A stretch of 64,000 nucleotides of DNA. Source: CAZNPW01 sp964575185. Lineage in GTDB: Bacteria > Pseudomonadota > Alphaproteobacteria > Rhodobacterales > Rhodobacteraceae. The stretch lies in assembly GCA_964575185.1 (NCBI GenBank), contig CAZNPW010000002.1, positions 50,192 to 114,191 of the forward strand. The letters run 5' to 3'. The notes below the pieces were generated by a model. The model was not told where the DNA came from. It saw only the letters and a list, made by a program, of their open reading frames with translations, and searched no databases. The position numbers were made by a program, and so were the translations under genes. How positions within the stretch are numbered: position 1 is the first letter of the stretch; each line of letters starts with the position of its first letter. Positions 1 through 7,950 of the stretch are shown piece by piece.

Positions 1-30
1 GGGGTCGGCACGGAACAGAAGCTCGGTCAT
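1..30 (-). CDS. Start of a gene cut by the window edge (10 codons)
   Basis: An ATG at positions 30-28 on the minus strand overlaps the TGA stop of the mechanosensitive channel gene as ATGA, the same coupling used at several other junctions here. Only ten codons are visible, reading MTELLFRADP. This beginning resembles alanyl-tRNA editing (AlaX-like) proteins as I remember them, but ten residues cannot establish a function. It is probably the third gene of an operon cysK - mscS-type channel - this gene. Confidence 0.4.
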   Translation of the reverse strand, partial: MTELLFRADP

Positions 31-2504
31 CCGGGCGCCTCGGGTTCGGGGGGGAGGGGCGGCGGCGGCGGGGCCTCCTCGGCGGCGATCCGCAGCCGCA
101 GGTCGCGGGCCTGCGGGCTCATGTCGATGCCCTCGGCGGCGAAGCGCGCCGCGATCTGGTGGTTGATCTCGGTCCTGACCTGGATCGAGAAGTTCACGTC
201 GCGCAGGATCACCCGGATCTCGAAGCTGATCGCTTCGGCCGAAAACCCCATCAGCGCGACGATCGGGGCGGGGGTCAGGATGGCCAGCGGCTGCGCCTCG
301 GCGATCTCGCGCAGGATGCGCTCCACCGCGCGCGTGTCGGTGCCGGGCGTGACGTTGACCGGCACGATCAGCCGCCCGGCCAGGTTGAACCGCGTCCAGT
401 TCGTCACCCGGCCCGACACGAAGTCGGCGTTCGGCACGATCACGTCGGACCGGTCGAAGGTCTGGATGCGGGTCGACCGGACCGAGATCGCCTTGACGAT
501 CCCGCTGACCGTGCCGACCTCGACCCAGTCGCCTTCGCTGATCGGCCGCTCGATCAAGAGGATGATGCCCGAGACGAAGTTCGACACGATGTTCTGCAGG
601 CCGAAGCCGATCCCGACCGACAGGGCCCCGGCGACGATCGCCAGGCCCGACAGGTCCAGCCCCGCCGAGTTGATCCCGACCAGCGCGGCGAGGAAGATCC
701 CCAGATACCCGACCCCCGCCGCGATGGCGTTCTGCGCGCCCTGGTCGAGCCGCGTCTTGGGCAGGATGGTCGACTTCAGGCTGCCCTGGAACAGCTTCGT
801 CAGCATGTAGCCGACCGCGAAGATCAGCGCGAAGACGAGGAAGTTGCTGGGCGAAATCCGCGTCTGGCCGATCTGGAAGCCTTCCTGCACCCGCGTCCAG
901 ACCTCGGTCAGGTCCGACCAGCGCGCGCCCCAGATCAGCAGGAAGGCAGGCAGGCTCGCCAGCGTCAGCGCGAAGCTGACCAGCGTGGGGATCAGCGCCG
1001 CCTGTGCCGCCTCGTCGCTGCGCACCACGGCGGCGTAGATGTCGCCGATGACCTCGTGCGCGATCAGCAGCGCCGCGATCAGCCCCAGCGACAGGATCGC
1101 CGGGTAGATCAGCGCCCCCGCGGCCGAGATGTAGCCGACGGCGGCAAGCCCCGCCCCCGCCACGCCGATCACCGTCGCGCCCTGCCCGATCAGCCGCATC
1201 AGCCCGGTCTGGAACGACTGCGCCGTGTCCGCCGCGGCCTGCCTGCGGATCAGCCGGCCGGTGCGCATCAGCACGAGCCCGCCCGCGACGAGGATCGGCA
1301 GCGCCAGCACGGCGACCGCGGCCTCGGAGCTCGCGAGCCGGGTCAGCGCGGTGTAGCGGAAGGTCTCCACCACCAGCACGACGCCCAGGCTCGCGGCGAG
1401 GAACCGGCCCTGCGGCCGCAGCGGCTCGGGCACGTCGAGCGGGCCGTCGTCCTGGCCGAAGGGGAAGATGCGGTGGCCGAGCCAGATGGCGGCGAACAGC
1501 GTCACCCCCATGACCGGCAGTTCGGCCACGAGGTCCCGGCCGAGCCGGCCGAGCATCCCCGACAGCTCCAGCGCCTGCGCCAGCGCGACCACGCCCACCG
1601 TCGGCACGAGGATCTGGCCCAAGGAGGCGACGAAGGCCCAGAGCCGTTCGGTGCGCCGGCCGGTCTGCGACTGCAGCCGCAGCACCAGCGCGTCGATCCA
1701 GCCCCGCCCGCGCCACAGCAGCACGATCGCGGCGAGGAGGTAGGCCAGGATCAGCGGCAGGTTGTTGACCAGCGCGACGCGGTTCGACGGCCAGCGCAGC
1801 GCGGCCTGCGTCTCGGCATAGAGCGTGACCGCGACGTCGCGCAGCGCGCCGAGGCCGTCGTCCCAGTTCTGCGGGTTGAGCGGCATCGGCCACAGCTTCA
1901 GAAGCTCGCTCGCCGCCTGCGCGCGCAAGCCGCGGTCGATCTCGGCCACCAGCCCGTCGGCCCGCCGCCAGGCCTCTTCGGCGGCGAGGCCGGGGGCCTG
2001 CAGCCGCGTCAGGTCCGCCGTCAGCCGCGCGCGGCGGTCGGCGATGTCCTGCGCCTCGGCCGGGTCGGCGGGGCCGAGCGCGGTGATCTGGTCGCGCACG
2101 GTGGCGATGCGGGGCGCGTTGGTCGCCTGCGCGGCGAGGAAGCGCTCGCGCCAGTCCACCACCTCGGCCCGGACCGCCTCGAGCTGGCCGCGCGGGACGT
2201 CGGGCAAAAGCGTCAGCGATTCCGCGCGGTTGGCCACCGTCTCCCACTGGCTGTAGTCGAGCGCGGGGGTCTTGACGAAGGTGATCGTGCGGTTCGCGGC
2301 GGCGGGCGCGGCCTGCGCCGGGCCGCTGCCCGCGGCGCGTGGGGCGAGCGGCGGCAGCGCCGACGGCGGGGGTGCCGGGGCGGTTTCGGGCGCGGGGGTC
2401 GCCGGGGCCTCGGGGGCGGGCGTCCCCGGCACCTCCTGCGCCGCCGCCGGGGCCAGCGCGGCGAGGCAGGCGAGGACCGCGAGAAAGCGCCGCAGCGCCG
2501 TCAT
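27..2504 (-). CDS. Large MscS-family mechanosensitive channel with N-terminal DUF3772-like region
   Basis: The 825-residue protein is expected to be an inner-membrane channel that opens under hypo-osmotic tension. It begins with a signal peptide ending near AAAQ (about residue 23), followed by a Pro/Ala-rich stretch, an alpha-helical periplasmic region of the DUF3772 type, about ten membrane segments, and a C-terminal MscS core. The core contains the Gly/Ala-rich pore helix and GFGLQNIVSNFVSG, then ERPISEGDWVEVG. The tail is Pro-rich. The ATG at 2504 is chosen because it precedes the signal peptide and overlaps the cysK stop as ATGA, so the gene is probably translationally coupled to cysK. 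The size matches the large MscK/DUF3772 channels rather than the small MscS of about 290 residues. Confidence 0.85.
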   Translation of the reverse strand: MTALRRFLAVLACLAALAPAAAQEVPGTPAPEAPATPAPETAPAPPPSALPPLAPRAAGSGPAQAAPAAANRTITFVKTPALDYSQWETVANRAESLTLLPDVPRGQLEAVRAEVVDWRERFLAAQATNAPRIATVRDQITALGPADPAEAQDIADRRARLTADLTRLQAPGLAAEEAWRRADGLVAEIDRGLRAQAASELLKLWPMPLNPQNWDDGLGALRDVAVTLYAETQAALRWPSNRVALVNNLPLILAYLLAAIVLLWRGRGWIDALVLRLQSQTGRRTERLWAFVASLGQILVPTVGVVALAQALELSGMLGRLGRDLVAELPVMGVTLFAAIWLGHRIFPFGQDDGPLDVPEPLRPQGRFLAASLGVVLVVETFRYTALTRLASSEAAVAVLALPILVAGGLVLMRTGRLIRRQAAADTAQSFQTGLMRLIGQGATVIGVAGAGLAAVGYISAAGALIYPAILSLGLIAALLIAHEVIGDIYAAVVRSDEAAQAALIPTLVSFALTLASLPAFLLIWGARWSDLTEVWTRVQEGFQIGQTRISPSNFLVFALIFAVGYMLTKLFQGSLKSTILPKTRLDQGAQNAIAAGVGYLGIFLAALVGINSAGLDLSGLAIVAGALSVGIGFGLQNIVSNFVSGIILLIERPISEGDWVEVGTVSGIVKAISVRSTRIQTFDRSDVIVPNADFVSGRVTNWTRFNLAGRLIVPVNVTPGTDTRAVERILREIAEAQPLAILTPAPIVALMGFSAEAISFEIRVILRDVNFSIQVRTEINHQIAARFAAEGIDMSPQARDLRLRIAAEEAPPPPPLPPEPEAPG

Positions 2505-3535
2505 GCGTCCTCGAACACCGTCGGGATCGCGCGGGGCGCGCGGTCGAGCCATTCCGGCACCGGCAACCCTTTTTCCTTCAGGAACGCGGGGTTGTAGAGC
2601 TTGGACTGGTAGCGGCTGCCGTAGTCGCACAGGATGGTGACGATGGTCTTGCCCCGCCCCATGTCGCGCGCCATCCGCATCGCGCCCGCCACGTTCACGC
2701 CGGTCGATCCGCCCATGCAGATGCCTTCCTCGGCCAGCAGGTCGAAGACGACGGGCAGCGCCTCGGCGTCGGGGATGCGGTAGCTGTAGTCGGGCGTAAA
2801 CCCTTGCAGGTTCGCGGTAATCCGGCCCTGGCCGATGCCTTCGGTGATCGACGACCCCGGGCTGTCGAGCGTGCCGGTGGTATAGAAGCTGTGCAGGGCC
2901 GCCCCTTCGGGGTCGGCGAGGCCGATCTTCACGCCCCGGGGCTGCAGCGCCATCGCGACCCCTGCGACCGTCCCCCCGGTCCCCACGGCGCAGATGAAGC
3001 CGTCGACCCTGCCGCCCGTCTGGTCCCAGATTTCCGGGCCCGTGCCCTCGATGTGGGCCTGGCGGTTGGCCACGTTGTCGAACTGGTTGGCCCAGATCGC
3101 CCCGTTCGGCTCGGTCCTGTCCAGCGTCCGGGCCAGCCGTTCGGAGTAGCGGACGTAGTTGTTGGGGTTGCGGTAGGGCACCGCGGGGACCTGCACGAGC
3201 TCCGCGCCCGCCAGCCGCAGCATGTCCTTCTTTTCCTGGCTTTGCGTTTCGGGGATGACGATAACCGTGCGGAATCCGAGGCTTGCGCCGACGAGGGCGA
3301 GGCCGATGCCGGTGTTGCCCGCCGTCCCCTCGACGATCGTCCCGCCCGGCCGCAGCACCCCGCGCGCCACCGCGTCGCGGATGATGTAGAGCGCGGCGCG
3401 GTCCTTGACCGACTGGCCGGGGTTCAGGAACTCGGCCTTGCCCCAGATCTCGCAGCCCGTGGCCTCCGACGCCTTGCGCAGGCGGATCAGGGGGGTGTTG
3501 CCGATGGAGGCGGCAAGGTCGGCATAGGCGCGCAT
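2501..3535 (-). CDS. cysK: Cysteine synthase A (O-acetylserine sulfhydrylase)
   Basis: This 344-residue PLP enzyme makes cysteine from O-acetylserine and sulfide in the cytosol. The PLP lysine is K44 in QSVKDRA, the substrate loop is EGTAGNTG and the phosphate-binding loop is GTGGT. The ATG at 3535 lies about 17 nt downstream of a predicted transcription start. The gene heads the operon with the mechanosensitive channel. In Rhodobacter sphaeroides a cysK gene belongs to the trgAB tellurite-resistance locus; here trgAB lies about 15 kb away, with the sugar locus between. A cystathionine beta-synthase-like activity cannot be excluded, but no CBS domains are present. Confidence 0.92.
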   Translation of the reverse strand: MRAYADLAASIGNTPLIRLRKASEATGCEIWGKAEFLNPGQSVKDRAALYIIRDAVARGVLRPGGTIVEGTAGNTGIGLALVGASLGFRTVIVIPETQSQEKKDMLRLAGAELVQVPAVPYRNPNNYVRYSERLARTLDRTEPNGAIWANQFDNVANRQAHIEGTGPEIWDQTGGRVDGFICAVGTGGTVAGVAMALQPRGVKIGLADPEGAALHSFYTTGTLDSPGSSITEGIGQGRITANLQGFTPDYSYRIPDAEALPVVFDLLAEEGICMGGSTGVNVAGAMRMARDMGRGKTIVTILCDYGSRYQSKLYNPAFLKEKGLPVPEWLDRAPRAIPTVFEDA

Positions 3536-3558
3536 CGCGGGACCTGCTGTTTTGCCCC

Positions 3559-3587
3559 TGTCTAGGCCGGGGGGCGGGGGGATTCAA
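3559..3587 (-). promoter_or_regulatory. Predicted sigma-70-type promoter of cysK
   Basis: On the minus strand, TTGAAT (3587-3582) is separated by 17 bp from TAGACA (3564-3559). The start would fall near 3552, leaving a short leader of about 17 nt with an AGG before the cysK ATG. This rests on motif matching only. Confidence 0.45.
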
Positions 3588-3736
3588 CCGCTCCGCGCCC
3601 GGCCCCGCGGCCCGTTGCGCGCCGGACCCTGCGGCGCGGCCGGAGGGGGGGCGGCGGGCGCAACGGGGCGTGCGAGCGTCGGTCGGCAAGGCCTTGCGAA
3701 CGCGGCGTTCATCAGGCTCCGCGACGGTCTGCCGGA

Positions 3737-3777
3737 CGTCTTCCGCGCGTCTTCCTTGCGTCTTCCTTCCGTCTTCC
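3737..3777. repeat. Four CGTCTTCC repeats at exact 11-bp spacing
   Basis: The octamer CGTCTTCC starts at 3737, 3748, 3759 and 3770, reading GGAAGACG on the minus strand. The array lies between the aminotransferase 3' end (3828) and the predicted cysK promoter (3559-3587), about 150-190 bp upstream of it. One-helical-turn phasing would suit cooperative protein binding, but a simple slippage repeat is equally possible. Apart from this array and the cysK promoter I see nothing in the 3536-3827 gap. Confidence 0.6.
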
Positions 3778-3827
3778 GCCGCAGGGGTCGCAGGGGGCGT
3801 CAACCACGCGCGGCGAATCGGCGGCCC

Positions 3828-5237
3828 TCAGGCCGCGACGGGTTCTGCGGCGACGAACATCCCGTCGGCGCGCAGCCCCCGATACGCCTCGTCGAGCGAG
3901 GTCCGCGCGCGGGCGATCAGCACGTCGATCTCGGCCGGCGTGATCGGCAGGGGGGGCGCGATGATCATCCGGTCGCCGACGTGGCGCATCACCAGGTTGT
4001 TGGCGAAGCAGCGCTCGCGCACGCGGTAGCCGACCTTGCCCGCCTCGGAGGCGAACTTCGCCCGGCGCGCCTTGTCCGGGGTCAGCGCCAGGCTGCCCAT
4101 CAGGCCCACGAGCTTCGTCTCGCCGACCATCGGGTGATCGGAAAGCGCGTGCCAGCGTTCGGCGAGGTAGGGATGCGCCACCTCGCGGCAGTGGTCGACC
4201 AGCCCTTCCTCGGCGATGATCCGCAGGTTCTCCAGCGCCACCGCCGCCGCCACGGGGTGGCCCGAATAGGTGTAGCCGTGGTTGAAGTCGCCCCCTGCGG
4301 CGAGCGTGGCCGCGACCTCGTCGCAGACGACGGACGCCCCGATCGGGACGTAGCCCGAGGACAGGCCCTTGGCGACGGTCATGATGTGCGGCCGGATGCC
4401 GAAGGTCTGCGACCCGAACCACTGCCCGGTGCGGCCGAAGCCGGTGATGACCTCGTCGGCGATGAGCAGGATGCCGTAGGCGTCGACGATCCGCTGGATT
4501 TCCGGCCAGTAGGTCGCGGGTGGCACGATCACGCCGCCCGCGCCCTGGATCGGCTCGGCGATGAAGGCCCCGACCCGCTCCGGCCCGATCTCGAGGATCG
4601 CCGCCTCCAGTTGCCGCGCGCGGGCGAGGCCGAAGGCCTCGGGCGTCAGGTCGCCGCCTTCGGACCACCAGTCGGGCTGGTCGATGTGGTGGATGCCGGG
4701 GATCAGGCCGCCCTGCTTGTGGATGTATGTCATGCCCCCCAGCGACCCGCCGCCCATGGTCGAGCCGTGGTAGCCGTTCTTGCGGCTGATGATGACCTGC
4801 CGGTCGGGCTGGTCCTTCAGCGCCCAGTAGTGGCGCACGAGGCGGATGTTGGTGTCGTTCGCCTCGGAGCCGGAGCCGGCGAAGAAGACGTGGTTCAGGT
4901 CGCCGGGGGCGAGCTCGGCGATCCTGGCGGCGAGCGCGATGGCCGGGACGTGGGTGGTCTGGAAGAAGGTGTTGTAGTAGCAGAGCTCGCGGATCTGCCG
5001 CGCGGCGGTGTCGGCGAGTTCGTCGCGGCCGTAGCCGATGTTGACGCACCACAGGCCCGACATGCCGTCGATGATCCGCTGGCCGTTCGAATCGGTCAGC
5101 CAGACGCCTTTCGCCCCGGTGATGACCCGCGCCCCCTTGGCCGCGAGCGCGCCCGCGTCGGTGAAGGGGTGCATGTGATGCGCGGCGTCCAGCGCCTGGA
5201 GCTCGGCCGTGGGCAGGTGGTTCGAGATCATGTTCAT
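3828..5237 (-). CDS. Class III PLP aminotransferase (omega-amine or polyamine type)
   Basis: The 469-residue protein has the class III fold, with GSGSEAND for phosphate binding, the Asp in ADEVITGFGR that contacts the PLP pyridine nitrogen, and the Schiff-base Lys (about residue 290) in TVAKGLSSGYVPIGA. Such enzymes usually move an amino group from putrescine, beta-alanine, taurine or a similar amine to pyruvate. The substrate cannot be read from sequence. The ATG at 5237 follows AAGGAG by 8 nt and is preferred over an in-frame GTG at 5246. A GntR/FCD regulator lies directly upstream on the same strand, with a palindrome between them, suggesting substrate-induced control. Confidence 0.85.
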   Translation of the reverse strand: MNMISNHLPTAELQALDAAHHMHPFTDAGALAAKGARVITGAKGVWLTDSNGQRIIDGMSGLWCVNIGYGRDELADTAARQIRELCYYNTFFQTTHVPAIALAARIAELAPGDLNHVFFAGSGSEANDTNIRLVRHYWALKDQPDRQVIISRKNGYHGSTMGGGSLGGMTYIHKQGGLIPGIHHIDQPDWWSEGGDLTPEAFGLARARQLEAAILEIGPERVGAFIAEPIQGAGGVIVPPATYWPEIQRIVDAYGILLIADEVITGFGRTGQWFGSQTFGIRPHIMTVAKGLSSGYVPIGASVVCDEVAATLAAGGDFNHGYTYSGHPVAAAVALENLRIIAEEGLVDHCREVAHPYLAERWHALSDHPMVGETKLVGLMGSLALTPDKARRAKFASEAGKVGYRVRERCFANNLVMRHVGDRMIIAPPLPITPAEIDVLIARARTSLDEAYRGLRADGMFVAAEPVAA

Positions 5238-5263
5238 GGGCCGCACTCCTTCGGGGTGCGCCC

Positions 5264-5307
5264 CTTCTACACCGGCCCCCGGGGCGGACGCAATAATTTG
5301 ATCAAAT
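5264..5307 (-). promoter_or_regulatory. Predicted promoter and GntR-type operator of the aminotransferase gene
   Basis: A perfect 12-bp palindrome ATTTGATCAAAT (5296-5307) abuts a minus-strand -35-like TTGCGT (5293-5288). An 18-bp spacer and a -10-like TAGAAG (5269-5264) follow. The AT-rich palindrome stands out in this GC-rich window and has the TTGATCAA core seen in several FCD-type GntR operators. It is the natural candidate site for the adjacent regulator, and its last three bases are part of that gene's stop codon. Confidence 0.55.
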
Positions 5308-5951
5308 CATTTCAGCGCGGCCCGGACGCCCGCCACGCCGTCGGCGATGTCGCGGCGCATCGCCTGTTCCAGCGCGTCCGCATCGCCCGCGCGCAGGGCG
5401 GCGATGGCCTCCTTGTGGCGGTCGGCCTTGAGGTTCGCGTGGCTCGCCGCGAGCACCTCGCGCAGGGACGGGCCGAAGCGCAGCCAGAGGCCTGCGGCCA
5501 TCTCGACCAGCACGGCCGCGCCGCTCGCGGCGTAGAGCGTGAAGTGGAAGGCGTGGTTGGCCTCGAGGTAGGCCGGGATGCGCCCCGCCGCGATGGCCGC
5601 GTCGACGCCTTCGTCGATCGCCGCGAGCCGGTCGGCGAGCCGGCCGCCGCCCGCGACCGCGAGCCCCGCCAGGTGCGGCTCGATCGCCGCGCGCGCGAAG
5701 GCGAGCTGGTCCAGATGCGCGACCGTCAGCACCGGCACGCCGACGCGGCGGTTGTCCTGCGCCACCAGCGCGCCCTCGGCCGACAGCCGCCGGATCGCCT
5801 CGCGCACCGGGGTCATGCCCGCGTCGAGATCGGCGCAGAGGCCCTGGATCGTCACCGGCTGCCCCGGCGCGAGGCGGCCGAACAGCACCATGTCGCGCAG
5901 GCGGCCGTAGACCACCTCGTGCGTCGGCACCTTTCGCGCGCTTGCGTCCAT
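5307..5951 (-). CDS. GntR-family regulator, FCD (FadR-C) subfamily
   Basis: The 214-residue protein has an N-terminal winged helix-turn-helix (roughly residues 8-72, including TPVREAIRRLSAEGAL) followed by an all-helical FCD ligand-binding domain (about 80-205). FCD domains usually bind a metal and a small organic acid that releases DNA. The ATG at 5951 is preceded by GGGAGG at 4 nt; an in-frame start 12 codons upstream would begin inside an intergenic repeat and lacks support. It lies just upstream of the aminotransferase, which it probably regulates. Confidence 0.85.
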   Translation of the reverse strand: MDASARKVPTHEVVYGRLRDMVLFGRLAPGQPVTIQGLCADLDAGMTPVREAIRRLSAEGALVAQDNRRVGVPVLTVAHLDQLAFARAAIEPHLAGLAVAGGGRLADRLAAIDEGVDAAIAAGRIPAYLEANHAFHFTLYAASGAAVLVEMAAGLWLRFGPSLREVLAASHANLKADRHKEAIAALRAGDADALEQAMRRDIADGVAGVRAALK

Positions 5952-5962
5952 GCCCTCCCCGT

Positions 5963-6017
5963 CCTCTTTCCGGCGCAAATACTCCACGGGGGGTGCGGGG
6001 GGCGTGAAGCCCCCCGC
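5963..6017. repeat. Intergenic element: GGAGTATTT motif plus GC hairpin (copy 1)
   Basis: On the minus strand the segment reads GGAGTATTTG, four bases, then CCGGAAAGAGG (5985-5963). It is preceded by a perfect 9-bp stem, GCGGGGGGC (5995-6003) with GCCCCCCGC (6009-6017), loop GTGAA. Related elements occur at 16685-16740, 23113-23159, 60047-60084 and 60214-60250. It sits between the oxidoreductase stop and the GntR gene. The hairpin could serve as a weak terminator. Confidence 0.6.
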
Positions 6018-6069
6018 CGACGCCGGGGCCGGGCGGAACGCCGGGGGTGTATCCCGAACCTGCTGCGCG

Positions 6070-7194
6070 TCAAGTCATCAGCGCGCGCGCGGCCTCGGGC
6101 GGCAAAGGGTCGGGGCGGGTGCAGGTGGTGGTGAGGGTGACGAACTGCCCGGTTGCGCCCGATTCCAGCGCCGCCGTCATCACCTCCACCGCGTGGAGGC
6201 TGCGCGACAGCGCGCAGCGCGGCTCGCGGCCCGCCTCCAGCGCGGCAAGCATCTCGGCCACCCCGGCCATGCGGTAGTTGGCGAGCATCCGGCCGCCGTG
6301 GTCCTGGTTCTCTACCCCGAACGGGTGGTCCCAGGGGGTAACCGCCTGCACGGGGCCGTCGCGCCGCGCGAGCTCCACCGTGCCGCCGAAGAAGTTCGGG
6401 TCGGGGATGAAGAGCGAGCCTTCGGTTCCGTAGATTTCCAGGTTGGCGCGGCGGTGCGCCCAGACGTCCCAGCTGGTCGAGAGGTTGACGGTGGCGCCCG
6501 ACGCGAACTCCAGCAGCGCGTGGATGTTCGTGGGGGTGTTGACCGCGACGGTGCGGCCCTTGTGGCCCTTGTCGGCGGTCACGACGCGCTCGCGTTCGGC
6601 CGCGCTGGCGAGCGCGGCCACGCGGCGGACCGGGCCGAGGAGGTTGACGAGCGCGGCGAGGTAGTAGGGGCCCATGTCGAGCATCGGGCCGCCGCCGGGC
6701 TGGTAGAAGAAGTGCGGCCAGGGGTGCCAGTGCTCCATCCCGTGGTTCATGAAGGCGGCGGAGCCCGCGGTCACGCGGCCGATCGCGCCCTCGTCGACCA
6801 GCGCGCGGACCTGCTGGTGCGCGCCGCCGAGGAAGGTGTCGGGGGCCGAGCCGACCGCGAGGCCCCGCGCGGCGGCGGCGTCGCGCAGGCGCGTGCCCTG
6901 GGCCATCGTCAGGACCACGGGCTTTTCGGAATAGACGTGCTTGCCGGCGGCGAGGGCCGCCATCGAGACGTCGAAATGCGCGTCGGGGATCGTCAGGTTG
7001 ATGACAAGCCGGACCTCGGGGTTCACGAGCAGCGCGTCGACGGACTGCGCCGCGACGCCGAACTCCGTTCCGCGCGCCGCCGCGACCTCCATGTTCGCGT
7101 CGGCCACCGCGACCACGCGGGTCCCGCGGAACATGGGCGCGAGCGAAAGGTAGGTGGTGGAGATGTGGCCGCAGCCGATGATGCCGATGGTCAT
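6070..7194 (-). CDS. Gfo/Idh/MocA-family NAD(P)-dependent oxidoreductase
   Basis: The 374-residue protein has an N-terminal Rossmann fold with GIIGCGHIS at residues 4-12 and the family's EKP motif (YSEKPVVLTM) around residue 93, followed by the C-terminal alpha/beta domain. Members oxidise or reduce sugar hydroxyls using bound or free NAD(P). The ATG at 7194 overlaps the stop of the upstream isomerase as ATGA and is preferred over one three codons earlier. It is the last gene of the leftward sugar operon. With the TIM-barrel gene beside it, a role in making or consuming a keto-sugar is likely; the exact substrate is unknown. Confidence 0.85.
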   Translation of the reverse strand: MTIGIIGCGHISTTYLSLAPMFRGTRVVAVADANMEVAAARGTEFGVAAQSVDALLVNPEVRLVINLTIPDAHFDVSMAALAAGKHVYSEKPVVLTMAQGTRLRDAAAARGLAVGSAPDTFLGGAHQQVRALVDEGAIGRVTAGSAAFMNHGMEHWHPWPHFFYQPGGGPMLDMGPYYLAALVNLLGPVRRVAALASAAERERVVTADKGHKGRTVAVNTPTNIHALLEFASGATVNLSTSWDVWAHRRANLEIYGTEGSLFIPDPNFFGGTVELARRDGPVQAVTPWDHPFGVENQDHGGRMLANYRMAGVAEMLAALEAGREPRCALSRSLHAVEVMTAALESGATGQFVTLTTTCTRPDPLPPEAARALMT

Positions 7195-7949
7195 GCGCGC
7201 CACCCCTTCGCGTTGCCGATCGACACGCGGGCGAAGCGGGCGTCGTCGCTGGGCCTGTCGTGTTCCATGATGAAATGCGCGCAGGGCGTCGCCTTCAGCG
7301 CCCGATAGATCGCGGGCCAGGCGACCGTGCCGGTGCCGACGTCGGCCCAGCCGTCCTCGTCGGCCTTGGCACCTTCGGGAGCGATGTCCTTGACGTGGGC
7401 GGTCAGGATGCGGGCGCCGTCGCGGGCGATGTAGTGCAGCGGGTCGGCCCCGCCGCGGACGATCCAGGCCACGTCGATCTCCCAGCCGAGGTCGGGGGCG
7501 GCGGCCGTCATCAGGTCGTGGGGCACCTCGCCGGACGGGAGCTTGCGGAACTCGAAGTCGTGGTTGTGCCAGGCGAAGGCGAAGCCCTCGGCCCTGAGCG
7601 GCGCGCCGGCCTTGGCGAGCCTGCGGCCGAAGGCCGTCCAGCCCGCGGCGTCGGCGGGGCGCAGGTCGGGGGCGATCCAGGGGCAGACGATGGTGGTGAT
7701 GCCGAGCCTGCGGGCCATGCGGGCGACGCGGGCGGGGTCGGCCTCGATGTCCTCGAGCGCGAAGTGGCCGGTGGGCATGGCAAGCCCGGCGGCCTGGAGC
7801 GCGCGCGCGACGGCGTCGGCGGCGGGTTCGTCGGGATACAGCGCGGCGAAGCCTTCGACCCCGGCGTAGCCCGCGTCCCTGAGCATGGCGAGCGTGGCCG
7901 CGAGCGGCGGGTGGTTGCGGCTGGAGTAGAGCTGGTAGTTGAAGGGCAT
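7191..7949 (-). CDS. Sugar phosphate isomerase/epimerase-like TIM-barrel enzyme
   Basis: This 252-residue xylose-isomerase-like TIM barrel shows the metal-site signature of the family: WHNHDFEF, EIDVAWI, HVKDI and MEHD. Proteins of this subgroup are repeatedly found beside Gfo/Idh/MocA oxidoreductases, and some act on 3-keto-glycosides by elimination or epimerisation. It is tightly packed in the leftward operon: its start is one base from the GH2 stop and its own stop overlaps the oxidoreductase start. Despite the family name, activity on phosphorylated sugars is not implied. Confidence 0.8.
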   Translation of the reverse strand: MPFNYQLYSSRNHPPLAATLAMLRDAGYAGVEGFAALYPDEPAADAVARALQAAGLAMPTGHFALEDIEADPARVARMARRLGITTIVCPWIAPDLRPADAAGWTAFGRRLAKAGAPLRAEGFAFAWHNHDFEFRKLPSGEVPHDLMTAAAPDLGWEIDVAWIVRGGADPLHYIARDGARILTAHVKDIAPEGAKADEDGWADVGTGTVAWPAIYRALKATPCAHFIMEHDRPSDDARFARVSIGNAKGWRA

Positions 7950-7950
7950 G

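Noticed and set aside
159..2597. Plus-strand open frame of over 800 codons opposite the mechanosensitive channel gene
   Set aside because: Very Arg/Asp/Pro-rich, no domain, no ribosome site. It mirrors the third-position GC bias of the real minus-strand gene. The same holds for the long frames opposite nearly every gene here.
3552..6134. 860-codon plus-strand frame across the aminotransferase and GntR genes
   Set aside because: Antisense of two convincing genes with conserved motifs; its composition is typical of a GC-driven shadow frame.
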